Positions 50,746-59,184 of a stretch of DNA of 64,000 nucleotides are shown here, piece after piece. Below the pieces are notes generated by a model. That model did no database searches. It was not told where the DNA came from and saw only the letters and a program-made list of their open reading frames with translations. Numbering within the stretch: position 1 is the first letter of the stretch; each line of letters starts with the position of its first letter. Made by a program: the position numbers and the translations under genes. Source of the DNA: Kibdelosporangium aridum (GTDB lineage: Bacteria > Actinomycetota > Actinomycetes > Mycobacteriales > Pseudonocardiaceae); assembly GCF_900176515.1 (NCBI RefSeq), contig NZ_FWXV01000005.1:122507-186506 (forward strand). Reading direction: 5' to 3'.

Positions 50746-52095
50746 TCATGGCCTAGATCCTCCCGAACCGAGCGAAGGCGACATCGTTGTGTCTACAACA
50801 TACATTATGGGAAGCGTGGACACATGGCCTGGACGTCGCAGACGTACGCTCAGTATCGCCGATGCCAGCGCAATCAGCCCGGAAATCAAGAAAACGGCCG
50901 GGAATCCCATGGCCGGGACGGCGAATGCGGCGAGTCCGACGCCGATCACGCCGCCGAATGCCTTCGCCGAGTACACCACGCCGTGGGTCTTGGCGATGTC
51001 GCGGTCGCCGAAGAACTCCCTGGCCAGGCTGGCGAACAGCGGGTAGAACGCGCCGCCGCCGACACCCGCCAGGGTGACCGCGACCAGCAGCAGGAAGATC
51101 GAACCGGATGAGGCCGCGCCCGCGAGGATCACCTGGCCGACCGCCTGCGCGACCAGCACCGCGCCGATCGCCCGCCTGCGGCCGATCTGCTCGGAAATCC
51201 GGATCGCGAGCGACCGGCCGGCACCATTCGCGCCCAGCAAAATCGCTGTTCCGATTGCGACGACCGCCAGACCAATACCCATCTGGGCGCCGAGAATCGC
51301 GAAGAAGGTGACCGTGAACAGCGAGACCGCGCTCGCCGCGAGCAGCACGAAGTACATCACCGGAAGCACGCCAGTGCGCAGCGCTTCCCGCACTGAGAAT
51401 TGCCGCACCGCACGTGACGGACTGCGCCTGCGGTCGACCGCCCATTCCTGCGGGTCGATGTGCGGCGGCCACCAGTCCGGCGGCGGGTCACGGAAGAAAA
51501 CGCCGGTCGTGGCCACGACGGCGGCCACGATGACCGCGGCGACGTCCAGCGCGATCGTCGGCGGTGTGAACAGGAACGCGATGGCGAACGGCACCGCGCC
51601 GTACGCGAACGCGCCGGTCACGAAGCTGACCCTGGACGCCATCTGCTCGGGGTGCCATTTCGCCACCGTCGACGTGCAGGTCGCGTAGACCAATCCCGCA
51701 CCCGTTCCGCCGAGCACCGAATAGCCGAGCAGCGCCATCGGATACGAATCGAAATGCGCCAGCGAGACCATTCCGGCCAGCATCAGCGCCGCGCCGAGCA
51801 CCATCACCGCACGCGGCCCGAGTTTCCCGCGTTCGCGCAGGTAGGCCGTGGGGAATCCGGCAATGGCCTGGAAAATGGTCCATGCGGCCAGCAGCCAGAG
51901 TGTTTCCGTGACATCCCAGCCGCGTTCCGCCAATTGGGGGGCAAGTGATCCGAAGGCATATTGCATCACCCCGGTCGCGGCCATTGCCGCCCACGGCAGC
52001 CAGGCCATCCAGGCCCGCGAACGACCGATGAGCTCTTCGGGAACCGGGCCGACCTGATACGTCCGGCCAAAACAATCCCGCACCGATGGATACAT
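50746..52095 (-). CDS. Second MFS transporter of the OFA family
   Basis: A 449-residue paralogue of the carrier at 47319: RSRAWMAWLPWAAMAATGVMQYAFG, GTGAGLVYATCTSTVAKWHPEQMASRVSFVTGAFAYG, FRDPPPDWWPPH, GANGAGRSLAIRISEQIGRRRA and GVGGGAFYPLFASLAREFFG. The C-terminal tail (MYVVDTTMSPSLGSGGSRP) runs into the transposon flank and may have been altered by insertion. Starts at ATG 52095 with GGAGGG. Divergent from sucC, sharing operator site D. Confidence 0.87.
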   Translation of the reverse strand: MYPSVRDCFGRTYQVGPVPEELIGRSRAWMAWLPWAAMAATGVMQYAFGSLAPQLAERGWDVTETLWLLAAWTIFQAIAGFPTAYLRERGKLGPRAVMVLGAALMLAGMVSLAHFDSYPMALLGYSVLGGTGAGLVYATCTSTVAKWHPEQMASRVSFVTGAFAYGAVPFAIAFLFTPPTIALDVAAVIVAAVVATTGVFFRDPPPDWWPPHIDPQEWAVDRRRSPSRAVRQFSVREALRTGVLPVMYFVLLAASAVSLFTVTFFAILGAQMGIGLAVVAIGTAILLGANGAGRSLAIRISEQIGRRRAIGAVLVAQAVGQVILAGAASSGSIFLLLVAVTLAGVGGGAFYPLFASLAREFFGDRDIAKTHGVVYSAKAFGGVIGVGLAAFAVPAMGFPAVFLISGLIALASAILSVRLRRPGHVSTLPIMYVVDTTMSPSLGSGGSRP

Positions 52096-52111
52096 CTCGC
52101 CCTCCTACCTC

Positions 52112-52146
52112 TGGACAGGCCGTTCCATACTGCATACAGTCTACAA
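52112..52146 (+). promoter_or_regulatory. Promoter and cluster operator site D for a leaderless sucC transcript
   Basis: TGGACA (52112-52117), 17-bp spacer and TACAGT (52135-52140) form a sigma-70-type promoter placed so that transcription would begin at or next to the GTG at 52148; there is no room for a ribosome site. Operator site D (52125-52146, core CATACTGCATACAGTCTA, 15 of 18 matching site B) covers the -10 box. It also lies 30-51 bp before the divergent OFA gene. Confidence 0.68.
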
Positions 52147-52147
52147 C

Positions 52148-53284
52148 GTGGACCTGTACGAGTATCAAGCCAAAGAGCTCTTCTCGAAGCACGGCGTCCC
52201 GGTCGGCTCCCAGCGAGTCGTCGCCAACCCCACGGACGCCGTCGCCGCCGCCCGGATCCTTGGCCTGCCTGTCGTGATCAAGGCCCAGGTCAAGACGGGA
52301 GGGCGCGGCAAGGCCGGTGGTGTGAAGCTGGCTCGCACCACCGACGACGTGACCACGCACGCCGAGGCGATCCTTGGTTTGGACATCAAGGGCCACATCG
52401 TGCGCAAAGTCCTTGTCACACCGGCATCGGACATCGCGAGCGAGTACTACTTCTCGTTCCTGCTCGACCGTGCCAACAGGACGTTCCTCGCGCTCGCGTC
52501 CGCCGAGGGCGGCGTGGAGATCGAGGACAACGCCGACACCCTCGCCCGAGTACCGATCGACCCGATCGAGGGCGTCGATCTGGCCAAGGCCAAGCAGATC
52601 GCCGCCGAGGCGGGGATCCCCGAAGCCGCCGCGCCGATCATCGTGCGGCTGTGGAAGGCCTTCGTGGCCGAAGAGGCCACGCTGGTCGAGGTCAACCCGT
52701 TGGTCAGTGACTCGGCCGGGGAGATCATGGCGCTGGACGGCAAGGTCACCCTTGACGACAACGCGGACTTCCGGCATCCGGACCACGCCGACTTCGTCGA
52801 CACCGCCGCGGAGGATCCCCTTGAGGCCAGGGCGAAATCGAAAGGCCTGAACTACGTCAAGCTCGACGGCCAGGTCGGCGTCATCGGCAACGGCGCCGGG
52901 CTGGTCATGTCCACACTGGACGTGGTCGCCTACGCGGGCGAGGCGTTCGGCGGGGTGGAACCCGCGAACTTCCTTGACATCGGTGGTGGCGCGTCGGCCG
53001 AGGTGATGGCCAACGGCCTGGAGATCATCCTGTCCGACCCGGACGTGCGCAGCGTGCTGGTCAACGTGTTCGGCGGGATCACCGCGTGCGACGCGGTGGC
53101 CAACGGCATCGTGCAGGCGCTGAAGTTCCTCGGCAAGGTGGATAAGCCGATCGTGGTCCGGCTGGACGGCAACAACGCCGAAGAAGGCCGCCGGATCCTC
53201 GAAGAGGCCGCGCTGCCGAGCGTCGTGCAGATCGAAACCATGGATGCTGCTGCTGAGCACGCGGCAAAGTTGGCAGGGGTGTGA
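52148..53284 (+). CDS. sucC: Succinyl-CoA synthetase-type beta subunit (ADP-forming)
   Basis: A 378-residue ATP-grasp subunit: MDLYEYQAKELFSKHGVPVG, VVIKAQVKTGGRGKAGGVKLA, EVNPLV, GNGAGLVMSTLDVVAYAGG-like (GEAFGG) and NVFGGITACDAVANGIV. Together with SucD it makes an acyl-CoA from a dicarboxylate with ATP. Control by the cluster operator instead of a TCA-cycle setting suggests a specialised copy; malate-CoA ligase (MtkA) and a dicarboxylate or oxalate-CoA ligase are alternatives. Starts at GTG 52148 without ribosome site. Confidence 0.88.
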   Translation: MDLYEYQAKELFSKHGVPVGSQRVVANPTDAVAAARILGLPVVIKAQVKTGGRGKAGGVKLARTTDDVTTHAEAILGLDIKGHIVRKVLVTPASDIASEYYFSFLLDRANRTFLALASAEGGVEIEDNADTLARVPIDPIEGVDLAKAKQIAAEAGIPEAAAPIIVRLWKAFVAEEATLVEVNPLVSDSAGEIMALDGKVTLDDNADFRHPDHADFVDTAAEDPLEARAKSKGLNYVKLDGQVGVIGNGAGLVMSTLDVVAYAGEAFGGVEPANFLDIGGGASAEVMANGLEIILSDPDVRSVLVNVFGGITACDAVANGIVQALKFLGKVDKPIVVRLDGNNAEEGRRILEEAALPSVVQIETMDAAAEHAAKLAGV

Positions 53285-53286
53285 CG

Positions 53287-54165
53287 ATGGCGATTTTCAT
53301 CGACGAGAATTCCAAGGTCATCGTCCAGGGCATGACCGGCTCCGAAGGCCGCAAGCACACCGCACGCATGCTCGCCGCGGGCACCAACATCGTCGGCGGC
53401 GTGACCCCGGGCAAAGGCGGCCAGTCTGTCGAGATCGGACAGAAGGAACTGCCTGTGTTCGACTCGGTCGGCAAAGCCATGGCCGACACCGGAGCCGACG
53501 CCACGGTCATCTTCGTGCCGCCGAAGTTCGCCAAAGGCGCTGTGGTGGAAGCGATCGACGCCGAGATCGGCCTCGCGGTCGTGATCACCGAAGGCATCCC
53601 GGTGCACGACTCCGCCTGGTTCTGGGCGCACGCCACGGCAAAGGGCAACAAGACACGGATCATCGGCCCGAACTGCCCTGGCATCATCTCGCCAGGGAAG
53701 TCCAACGCGGGCATCATCCCGGCGGACATCACCACCGAAGGCCGGATCGGCTTGGTGTCGAAGTCCGGCACGCTGACCTACCAGCTGATGTACGAGCTGC
53801 GCGACATCGGTTTCTCCACGGCCATCGGTATCGGTGGCGACCCGGTCATCGGCACCACGCACATCGACGCGCTCGCGGCGTTCCAAGAGGACCCCGAGAC
53901 CGAGCTGATCGTGATGATCGGTGAGATCGGTGGTGACGCCGAGGAGCGCGCGGCCGCGTTCATCAAGGAGAACGTGACCAAGCCGGTCGTCGGCTACGTC
54001 GCGGGCTTCACCGCGCCTGAAGGCAAGACCATGGGCCACGCGGGCGCGATCGTGTCCGGCTCGGCCGGTACCGCCGCGGCGAAGAAGGAAGCCCTCGAGG
54101 CGGCTGGCGTGAAGGTCGGCAAGACCCCGAGCGAGACCGCGAAGCTGGTGCGCGAGGCGCTATAG
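53287..54165 (+). CDS. sucD: Succinyl-CoA synthetase-type alpha subunit (ADP-forming)
   Basis: A 292-residue CoA-binding subunit. It contains IVQGMTGSEGRKHTARM, GGVTPGKGGQ, GPNCPGIISPGKSNAGIIP and the phospho-acceptor His251 in GHAGAIVSGSAGTAAAK. It completes the heterodimer with the preceding gene, 2 bp away. A GTG two codons upstream is possible. The same caveat on substrate applies as for sucC. Confidence 0.9.
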   Translation: MAIFIDENSKVIVQGMTGSEGRKHTARMLAAGTNIVGGVTPGKGGQSVEIGQKELPVFDSVGKAMADTGADATVIFVPPKFAKGAVVEAIDAEIGLAVVITEGIPVHDSAWFWAHATAKGNKTRIIGPNCPGIISPGKSNAGIIPADITTEGRIGLVSKSGTLTYQLMYELRDIGFSTAIGIGGDPVIGTTHIDALAAFQEDPETELIVMIGEIGGDAEERAAAFIKENVTKPVVGYVAGFTAPEGKTMGHAGAIVSGSAGTAAAKKEALEAAGVKVGKTPSETAKLVREAL

Positions 54166-54172
54166 AGACCGT

Positions 54173-54209
54173 CCCTGTGGGTGTGGTGGTGCCGCATCGC
54201 ACCCACGGG
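54173..54209 (+). terminator. Weak hairpin after sucD
   Basis: CCC-T-GTGGGTG pairs with CACCCAC-GGG around a 16-nt loop, 8 bp after the sucD stop and 33 bp before cobL. No U-tract. Confidence 0.4.
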
Positions 54210-54241
54210 TGCATTCCACTCACGAGGTATCGTCGCCGCTG

Positions 54242-55423
54242 ATGAAAGCGGTCACGGTAGTCGGTATCGGTGCTGAGGGGTGGGACGGCCTGACCGCCGT
54301 CGCCCAGCGAGCTCTGCGGGAGGCAGAGGTCCTGCTGGGCAGCCGGCGCCAGCTTGACCTCGTCCCTGCCGAGGTCGCGGCGCAGCGGGTGGTGTGGCCC
54401 TCACCGATGATGCCCGCGGTTCCCGGTTTGCTGGAGGCCTACCGGGACCGCGGGCTCTGTGTGCTGGCCAGCGGCGACCCCATGTTCTACGGCATCGGCT
54501 CCCAGATCGGGCCGGTCCGCGTGATCACCCATCCATCTTCGGTGTCGCTGGCGTGTGCCCGGCTCGGCTGGGCGGTCCAGGACGTCGAGGTGATCAGCGC
54601 GGTCGGCCGTCCAATCGAGTTGGTCAACGCGGCGGTCCACCCGGGCCGCCGCTTGATGGTGCTCAGCGCGAACGGTGACACGCCTGGTCAAGTCGCCGAG
54701 CTGCTGACCGAACGCGGCTACGGCGAAAGCCGGATGACCGTGCTCGAGCGCCTGGGCGACGCGGCCGCAAGCCAGGTCGAGGGCATCGCCGGGCAGTGGC
54801 GAGGACCATCCGATCCGTTGAATGTGATCGCGATCGAGTGCGTCGGAACCAAACTCCTGCCGAACGTGCCGGGCTTGCCGGACGAGGCCTACGAAAGCGA
54901 CGGCCAGCTCACCAAGCGCGAAGTCCGCGCGATCACGTTGTCCCGCCTTGCGCCTGTCCCTGGGCAGCTGTTGTGGGATGTCGGCGGGGGAGCGGGCAGC
55001 ATCGCGATCGAGTGGGCGCGTACGCATCCTTCGTGCCGTGCCATCACGATCGAACGCGACGCCACACGCGCCGCGCGGATCTCGCGTAACGCGGCGGAAC
55101 TCGGTGTGCCCCGGATCGAGGTTGTCGAAGCCAAGGCGCCGGTCGACGGGCTGGAAACGCCGGACGCGATCTTCATTGGCGGCGGGCTGACCGCGCCGGG
55201 CATGGCCGAGTGGGCGTGGGACGCGCTTCGGCCAGGTGGACGGCTGGTGGTGAACGCGGTCACTGTGGAGTCCGAGGCTGTCGTGGCACGATGGCACGCC
55301 CGGCTCGGCGGCGACCTGGTCCGGATCTCGATCACCCGTGGCTCACCGGTGGGCGGGTTCACCGGCTGGCGGCCGCTGATGCCGGTCACCATCTGGAGCG
55401 TGACCAAGGAGGACCAGCAGTGA
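54242..55423 (+). CDS. cobL: Precorrin-6Y C5,15-methyltransferase (decarboxylating)
   Basis: A 393-residue CobL (CbiE-CbiT fusion). The N-terminal tetrapyrrole methylase domain (VTVVGIGAEGWDGLTAVAQRAL; VLASGDPMFYGIG) is joined to a C-terminal class I methyltransferase domain (LTKREVRAITLSRLAPVPGQLLWDVGGGAGSIAIEWAR; IFIGGG). It adds two methyl groups and decarboxylates the ring in aerobic cobalamin synthesis. Starts at ATG 54242. First of the plus-strand cob genes. Confidence 0.95.
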   Translation: MKAVTVVGIGAEGWDGLTAVAQRALREAEVLLGSRRQLDLVPAEVAAQRVVWPSPMMPAVPGLLEAYRDRGLCVLASGDPMFYGIGSQIGPVRVITHPSSVSLACARLGWAVQDVEVISAVGRPIELVNAAVHPGRRLMVLSANGDTPGQVAELLTERGYGESRMTVLERLGDAAASQVEGIAGQWRGPSDPLNVIAIECVGTKLLPNVPGLPDEAYESDGQLTKREVRAITLSRLAPVPGQLLWDVGGGAGSIAIEWARTHPSCRAITIERDATRAARISRNAAELGVPRIEVVEAKAPVDGLETPDAIFIGGGLTAPGMAEWAWDALRPGGRLVVNAVTVESEAVVARWHARLGGDLVRISITRGSPVGGFTGWRPLMPVTIWSVTKEDQQ

Positions 55424-56166
55424 CCGTGCATTTCATCGGTGCGGGGCCGGGTGCGGCCGACCTGATCACCGTGCGCGGCCAGCGGCTGATCGCGTCCTCG
55501 CCGGTGTGCTTGTACGCGGGCGCTTTGGTGCCCGCCGAGTTGCTGGAGATGTGCCCGGCCGGCGCGCGGCTCGTCGACACGGCCAACCTGAACCTGGACG
55601 AGATCACCACCGAACTGGTCGACGCGCACGCCAAAGGCTTGGACGTGGCACGGCTGCATTCCGGTGACCCGTCGGTCTACAGCGCGATGGCCGAGCAGAT
55701 GCGCCGCCTCGACGCCGCTGGTGTCCCGTATGACGTCACGCCTGGGGTTCCTGCCTTTGCCGCGGCGGCAGCGACCTTGAAGCGCGAGCTGACGGTGCCT
55801 GGTCTCGGGCAAACCGTTGTGCTCACACGGACTTCCGCGCGTGCCACGCCAATGCCTGCCGGGGAGGATCTCGGCACCCTCGGCCAGAGCCGCTCGACCA
55901 TGGTCCTGCACCTTGCGGTGCAACGGATCGACGAAGTCGTCGCGGAGCTCGTGCCCAACTACGGTCCGGAATGTCCGGTCGCGGTCGTCGCGTACGCCAG
56001 CCGTGAGAACGAGATCGTGTTGCGCGGGACTCTCGCGGACATCGCGGACAAAGTCCATGAGGCCGGGATCAAACGGACTGCGGTGATCATCGTCGGCCAG
56101 GTGCTGTCCGCGACCGAGTTCATCGACAGCCACCTCTATTCGGTCAATCGTGTCAGGCTTTCGTAA
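55420..56166 (+). CDS. cobM: Precorrin-4 C11-methyltransferase
   Basis: A 248-residue tetrapyrrole methylase: VHFIGAGPGAADLITVRGQRLI, CLYAGALVP, RLHSGDPSVYSAMAEQMRRL, VTPGVPAFAAAAATLKRELT and HLAVQRIDEV. The GTG at 55420 overlaps the cobL stop (GTGA) and has AGGAGG 7 bp upstream. Confidence 0.95.
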   Translation: MTVHFIGAGPGAADLITVRGQRLIASSPVCLYAGALVPAELLEMCPAGARLVDTANLNLDEITTELVDAHAKGLDVARLHSGDPSVYSAMAEQMRRLDAAGVPYDVTPGVPAFAAAAATLKRELTVPGLGQTVVLTRTSARATPMPAGEDLGTLGQSRSTMVLHLAVQRIDEVVAELVPNYGPECPVAVVAYASRENEIVLRGTLADIADKVHEAGIKRTAVIIVGQVLSATEFIDSHLYSVNRVRLS

Positions 56167-56202
56167 GACCTGGCGATCACAGGTGTCACTAGGGTCGGTG
56201 GT

Positions 56203-56961
56203 ATGAAGATCAGTCGACGGTCCTTCTCGACCATGGTCGCCTCAGGTGCGGCGGCGATGGCCGTCGGGGCACCGGCTTCGGCGTCCGCGCGCAAGGGCAA
56301 CGTGGTGCTCGTGCACGGCGCCTACGCTGACGGCTCCTGCTGGTCCAAGGTGATTCCATTGCTGCAGAACGCGGGCGTCACCGTCACGGCCGTGCAGCAT
56401 CCACTGACATCTCTGGAGGCCGGCGCCGCGGCCACTCGTCGCGCTCTTGACCTGCAGACCGATCCGACTGTCCTGGTCGGACATTCGTTCGGCGGTTCCG
56501 TGATCACTGAGGCCGGTGACCATCCGCTGGTCAGCTCCTTGGTCTACCTGTCGGCCCGTGCACCGGACGTGGGTGAGGACTACGGTGCTCTGGCGGCGAA
56601 GTTCCCCACGCCGCCCGCGAATGCCGGACTGGTCTATCACAACGGGTTCGGTGGGCTGACTGAACGAGCGTTCCTCAACGACTTCGCCAACGGCGTGCCG
56701 CGTCACGAGGCCCGTGTCCTTTATGCCGCCCAAGGCCGGATCGCGCAGACACTCTTCACAGACAGGACAACCGCGGCGGCCTGGAAGGCCAAGCCCACGC
56801 GGTACCTGATCACCACCGACGACCGGACGACCAACCCGCAGCTGCAGCGGTTCGTGGCCAAGCGGATGGGAGCGCAGACAGCCGAGGTTTCCACGGGGCA
56901 TCTGTCGTTCATCGTGCGACCGTCGTTGGTCGCGCGATTCATCCTCGACGCGCTGCCGTGA
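56203..56961 (+). CDS. Tat-exported alpha/beta hydrolase
   Basis: A 252-residue hydrolase with twin-arginine signal ISRRSFSTMVASGAA and cleavage near ASASA. The fold shows VVLVHGAYADGSCW (oxyanion), nucleophile Ser in VGHSFGG, and catalytic His in STGHLSF. It belongs to the esterase/salicylate-esterase-like group. It lies between cobM and cobK and its stop overlaps cobK, but an exported hydrolase has no evident role in corrin synthesis. Confidence 0.87.
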   Translation: MKISRRSFSTMVASGAAAMAVGAPASASARKGNVVLVHGAYADGSCWSKVIPLLQNAGVTVTAVQHPLTSLEAGAAATRRALDLQTDPTVLVGHSFGGSVITEAGDHPLVSSLVYLSARAPDVGEDYGALAAKFPTPPANAGLVYHNGFGGLTERAFLNDFANGVPRHEARVLYAAQGRIAQTLFTDRTTAAAWKAKPTRYLITTDDRTTNPQLQRFVAKRMGAQTAEVSTGHLSFIVRPSLVARFILDALP

Positions 56962-57674
56962 TCCTGGTGCTCGGTGGCACGGGGGAAGCCCGGCGACTCG
57001 CGAGTGAGCTGCCCGATGTGATCTCGTCCTTGGCGGGACGGGTTCGGACGCCGCGGCTGCCACCGGGACAGGTCCGGGTCGGCGGCTTCGGTGGCCCGGA
57101 AGGACTCCGGCAATGGTTGCTGAGCAACAAGATCGACGCTGTCGTCGACGCGACTCACCCCTTCGCAGCCCGGATGACCGCGACCGCTGCGAAGGTGACC
57201 GCTGAGGAGAGCATCCCGTTCGTCGTGCTCCGGCGCCCAGGCTGGGCACCAGGGCCGGGCGATGACTGGCACTGGGTGGACAGCGTGGCCGAAGCCGCGC
57301 GGAATCTCCCAGCTGAACGGGTTTTCCTCACGACCGGACGTGAGGAGCTCGCCGAATTCGCGGATCTCGGCAACTGGTTCCTGGCCCGCTCCGTCGAACC
57401 ACCTGAACCTCCGATGCCCCGACGACTACAGGTCGTTCTGGACCGAGGGCCGTTCACTGTGGAGGATGAGCTCGCGTTGATGCACGAGTACGGCATTCAG
57501 GCGTTGGTGACCAAGGACAGCGGCGGGGACATGACCGCGGCGAAGCTGACCGCCGCCCGGGCACTGAAGATCCCAGTCGTCATCGTTCGTCGCCCGCCGC
57601 TGCCTGACGGCGTCAGCACTGTGTCGAGTGTCGAGGAAGCGGTCAGCTGGGTTCGGGGTATCGCCGAGGCGTGA
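56958..57674 (+). CDS. cobK: Precorrin-6A reductase
   Basis: A 238-residue CobK: ILVLGGTGEARRLASEL (nucleotide motif), SLAGRVRTPRLPPGQVRVGGFGG, VDATHPFAARMTATAAK, TTGREEL and TKDSGGDMTAAKLTAARAL. It reduces precorrin-6A with NADPH. The GTG at 56958 overlaps the hydrolase stop. Its 3' end overlaps the convergent cobIJ by 32 bp. Confidence 0.93.
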   Translation: MILVLGGTGEARRLASELPDVISSLAGRVRTPRLPPGQVRVGGFGGPEGLRQWLLSNKIDAVVDATHPFAARMTATAAKVTAEESIPFVVLRRPGWAPGPGDDWHWVDSVAEAARNLPAERVFLTTGREELAEFADLGNWFLARSVEPPEPPMPRRLQVVLDRGPFTVEDELALMHEYGIQALVTKDSGGDMTAAKLTAARALKIPVVIVRRPPLPDGVSTVSSVEEAVSWVRGIAEA

Positions 57675-59184
57675 ACACCTTGCCGTTCTCGGTCAGCCGA
57701 GTCTGCGAGGACCCGATCAGCAACAGGCACCGCATGTCCACCTTGGACGGCTCGAGCTCGGCGAGCCGGACGATCTCGATGGACTCGGCCGGATAGCCGA
57801 CGTCCCGGCCGATCACCACCGGCGTGTCCGCGGACCGGTGCTCCAGCAGCAGATCGCGTGCCGCCTCCACCTGCCAGGTCCGGCTCTTGGACGCCGGGTT
57901 GTAGATCGCGAGCACGAGATCCGCCTTGGCCGCTGCGGAAAGCCGCGACGCGATGACGTCCCACGGCTTGAGCCTGTCGGACAAGGAAAGCACGCAGTAG
58001 TCGTGGCCAAGGGGAGCACCGACCCGGCTGGCGACAGCGTTTGCCGCGGTCAGCCCTGGCAGGATCCTGACCGGGACGTCCTTGTACTCCTCGGCGACCT
58101 CCAGCACCGCGCTGGCCATCGCGAACACCCCGGGATCACCCGAGGACACGACAGCGACCTTCGCCCCACCACGAGCCAAGTCCAGAGCGAAAGCCGCCCG
58201 CTCGGCCTCGACCCGGTTGTCCGACGAGTGCCGTCGCTGCCGTGGATTTGGAGCTACGCGGTCAATGTACGGCCCGTAGCCGACCAGATCGGTTGCCGTG
58301 GCGAGAGCGTCCTGGGCTTCGGGTGTCAGCCACTCGCGCCCAGCCGGGCCGAGTCCGACGACCACGACTTCACCCGAAGTCGGCTGGGGCACGGCGGTGG
58401 GTGTGACCGCGGCAGCCCGGCTCGACAGCAAAGCAACCGAGAAATAGGGAACCGTGGACGGATCGACGTCCGCCAGGGGCTCGATCCGCTGCTTGTCGGT
58501 GGTCGCGCGTTCGACGTACCAGGCCTCGTCAAGGCGCCCGGCATCCTGCAAAGCTGTACGCACTTTCTCGAAGGTGCGACCCAGCTTCATGATCGCCGCG
58601 GAGTCCGTGGTCTTGAGCTTCTCCGTGAGCTTCTCGGCGCCCAGAGTGCCCGGCAGCACGGTGAGTGTTTCTTCCCTTTCCACCAGGGGCCTGCCCAGTT
58701 CGGCCGAAGCCGCGCTGACCGACGTCACGCCCGGCACGACCTGAGTCGGGTACCGGTGCGCCAAGCGCTTGTGCAGGTGCATGTAGGAGCCGTAGAAGAA
58801 CGGATCTCCTTCTGCCAGAACGACAACATCACGGCCTGCGTCGAGGTGTGCGGCCAACCGGGCGGCGCACTCCTCGTAGAAGTCTTCGAGCGCACCGAGA
58901 TATCCGCCGGGATGATCCGTGGTCTCGGTGGTGATCGGGTACATCAACGGCTCTTCGATCTGGCCTTCGCGCATGTAGTGCTTGGCGATCGAACGGGCGA
59001 TGCTGCGGCCGTGCCGCGCACTGTGGAACGCGATCACCCCGGCCGACTCGATCAACCGTGCTGCCTTGACGGTGATCAGTTCCGGATCGCCGGGACCAAG
59101 CCCGACGCCCCACAGCCGACCCGTTGGCCCGTTCTCATTGTGGGGCGCTTTGAATGATTCGCTCGCAAGCTCGCTCATGTTCAT
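57643..59184 (-). CDS. cobIJ: Fused precorrin-2 C20- and precorrin-3B C17-methyltransferase
   Basis: A 513-residue fusion typical of actinobacteria. Residues about 23-255 are CobI (LWGVGLGPGDPELITVKAARLI; LAEGDPFFYGSYMHLHKRL; VVPGVTSVSAASAELG). Residues about 270-505 are CobJ (VVVVGLGPAGREWLTPEAQDAL; VSSGDPGVFAMASAVLEVA; LPGLTAANAVASRVGAPLGHDYCVLSLSDRLKPWD). The first 22 residues (MNMSELASES and on) are an extension encoded by the 26-bp repeat and its flank. The ATG at 59184 overlaps the cobH stop (ATGA). Confidence 0.95.
   Translation of the reverse strand: MNMSELASESFKAPHNENGPTGRLWGVGLGPGDPELITVKAARLIESAGVIAFHSARHGRSIARSIAKHYMREGQIEEPLMYPITTETTDHPGGYLGALEDFYEECAARLAAHLDAGRDVVVLAEGDPFFYGSYMHLHKRLAHRYPTQVVPGVTSVSAASAELGRPLVEREETLTVLPGTLGAEKLTEKLKTTDSAAIMKLGRTFEKVRTALQDAGRLDEAWYVERATTDKQRIEPLADVDPSTVPYFSVALLSSRAAAVTPTAVPQPTSGEVVVVGLGPAGREWLTPEAQDALATATDLVGYGPYIDRVAPNPRQRRHSSDNRVEAERAAFALDLARGGAKVAVVSSGDPGVFAMASAVLEVAEEYKDVPVRILPGLTAANAVASRVGAPLGHDYCVLSLSDRLKPWDVIASRLSAAAKADLVLAIYNPASKSRTWQVEAARDLLLEHRSADTPVVIGRDVGYPAESIEIVRLAELEPSKVDMRCLLLIGSSQTRLTENGKVFTPRRYPEPS
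59154..59179 (-). repeat. 26-bp dispersed repeat, copy 2 (N-terminus of CobIJ)
   Basis: Identical to 4775-4800. Here it encodes residues 3-10 (MSELASES) of CobIJ, ahead of the first recognisable domain residue. Similarity to copy 1 stops sharply on both sides. Confidence 0.8.

Noticed and set aside
50791..50812. A sequence CTACAACATACATTATG resembling the cluster operator
   Set aside because: It lies inside the 3' coding part of the second OFA gene, matches the core poorly and precedes no gene on a plausible promoter.
54166..54241. Cobalamin riboswitch before cobL
   Set aside because: The gap is only 76 bp, has no B12-box-like sequence, and cannot hold the full aptamer. I also saw none before the NicO operon.
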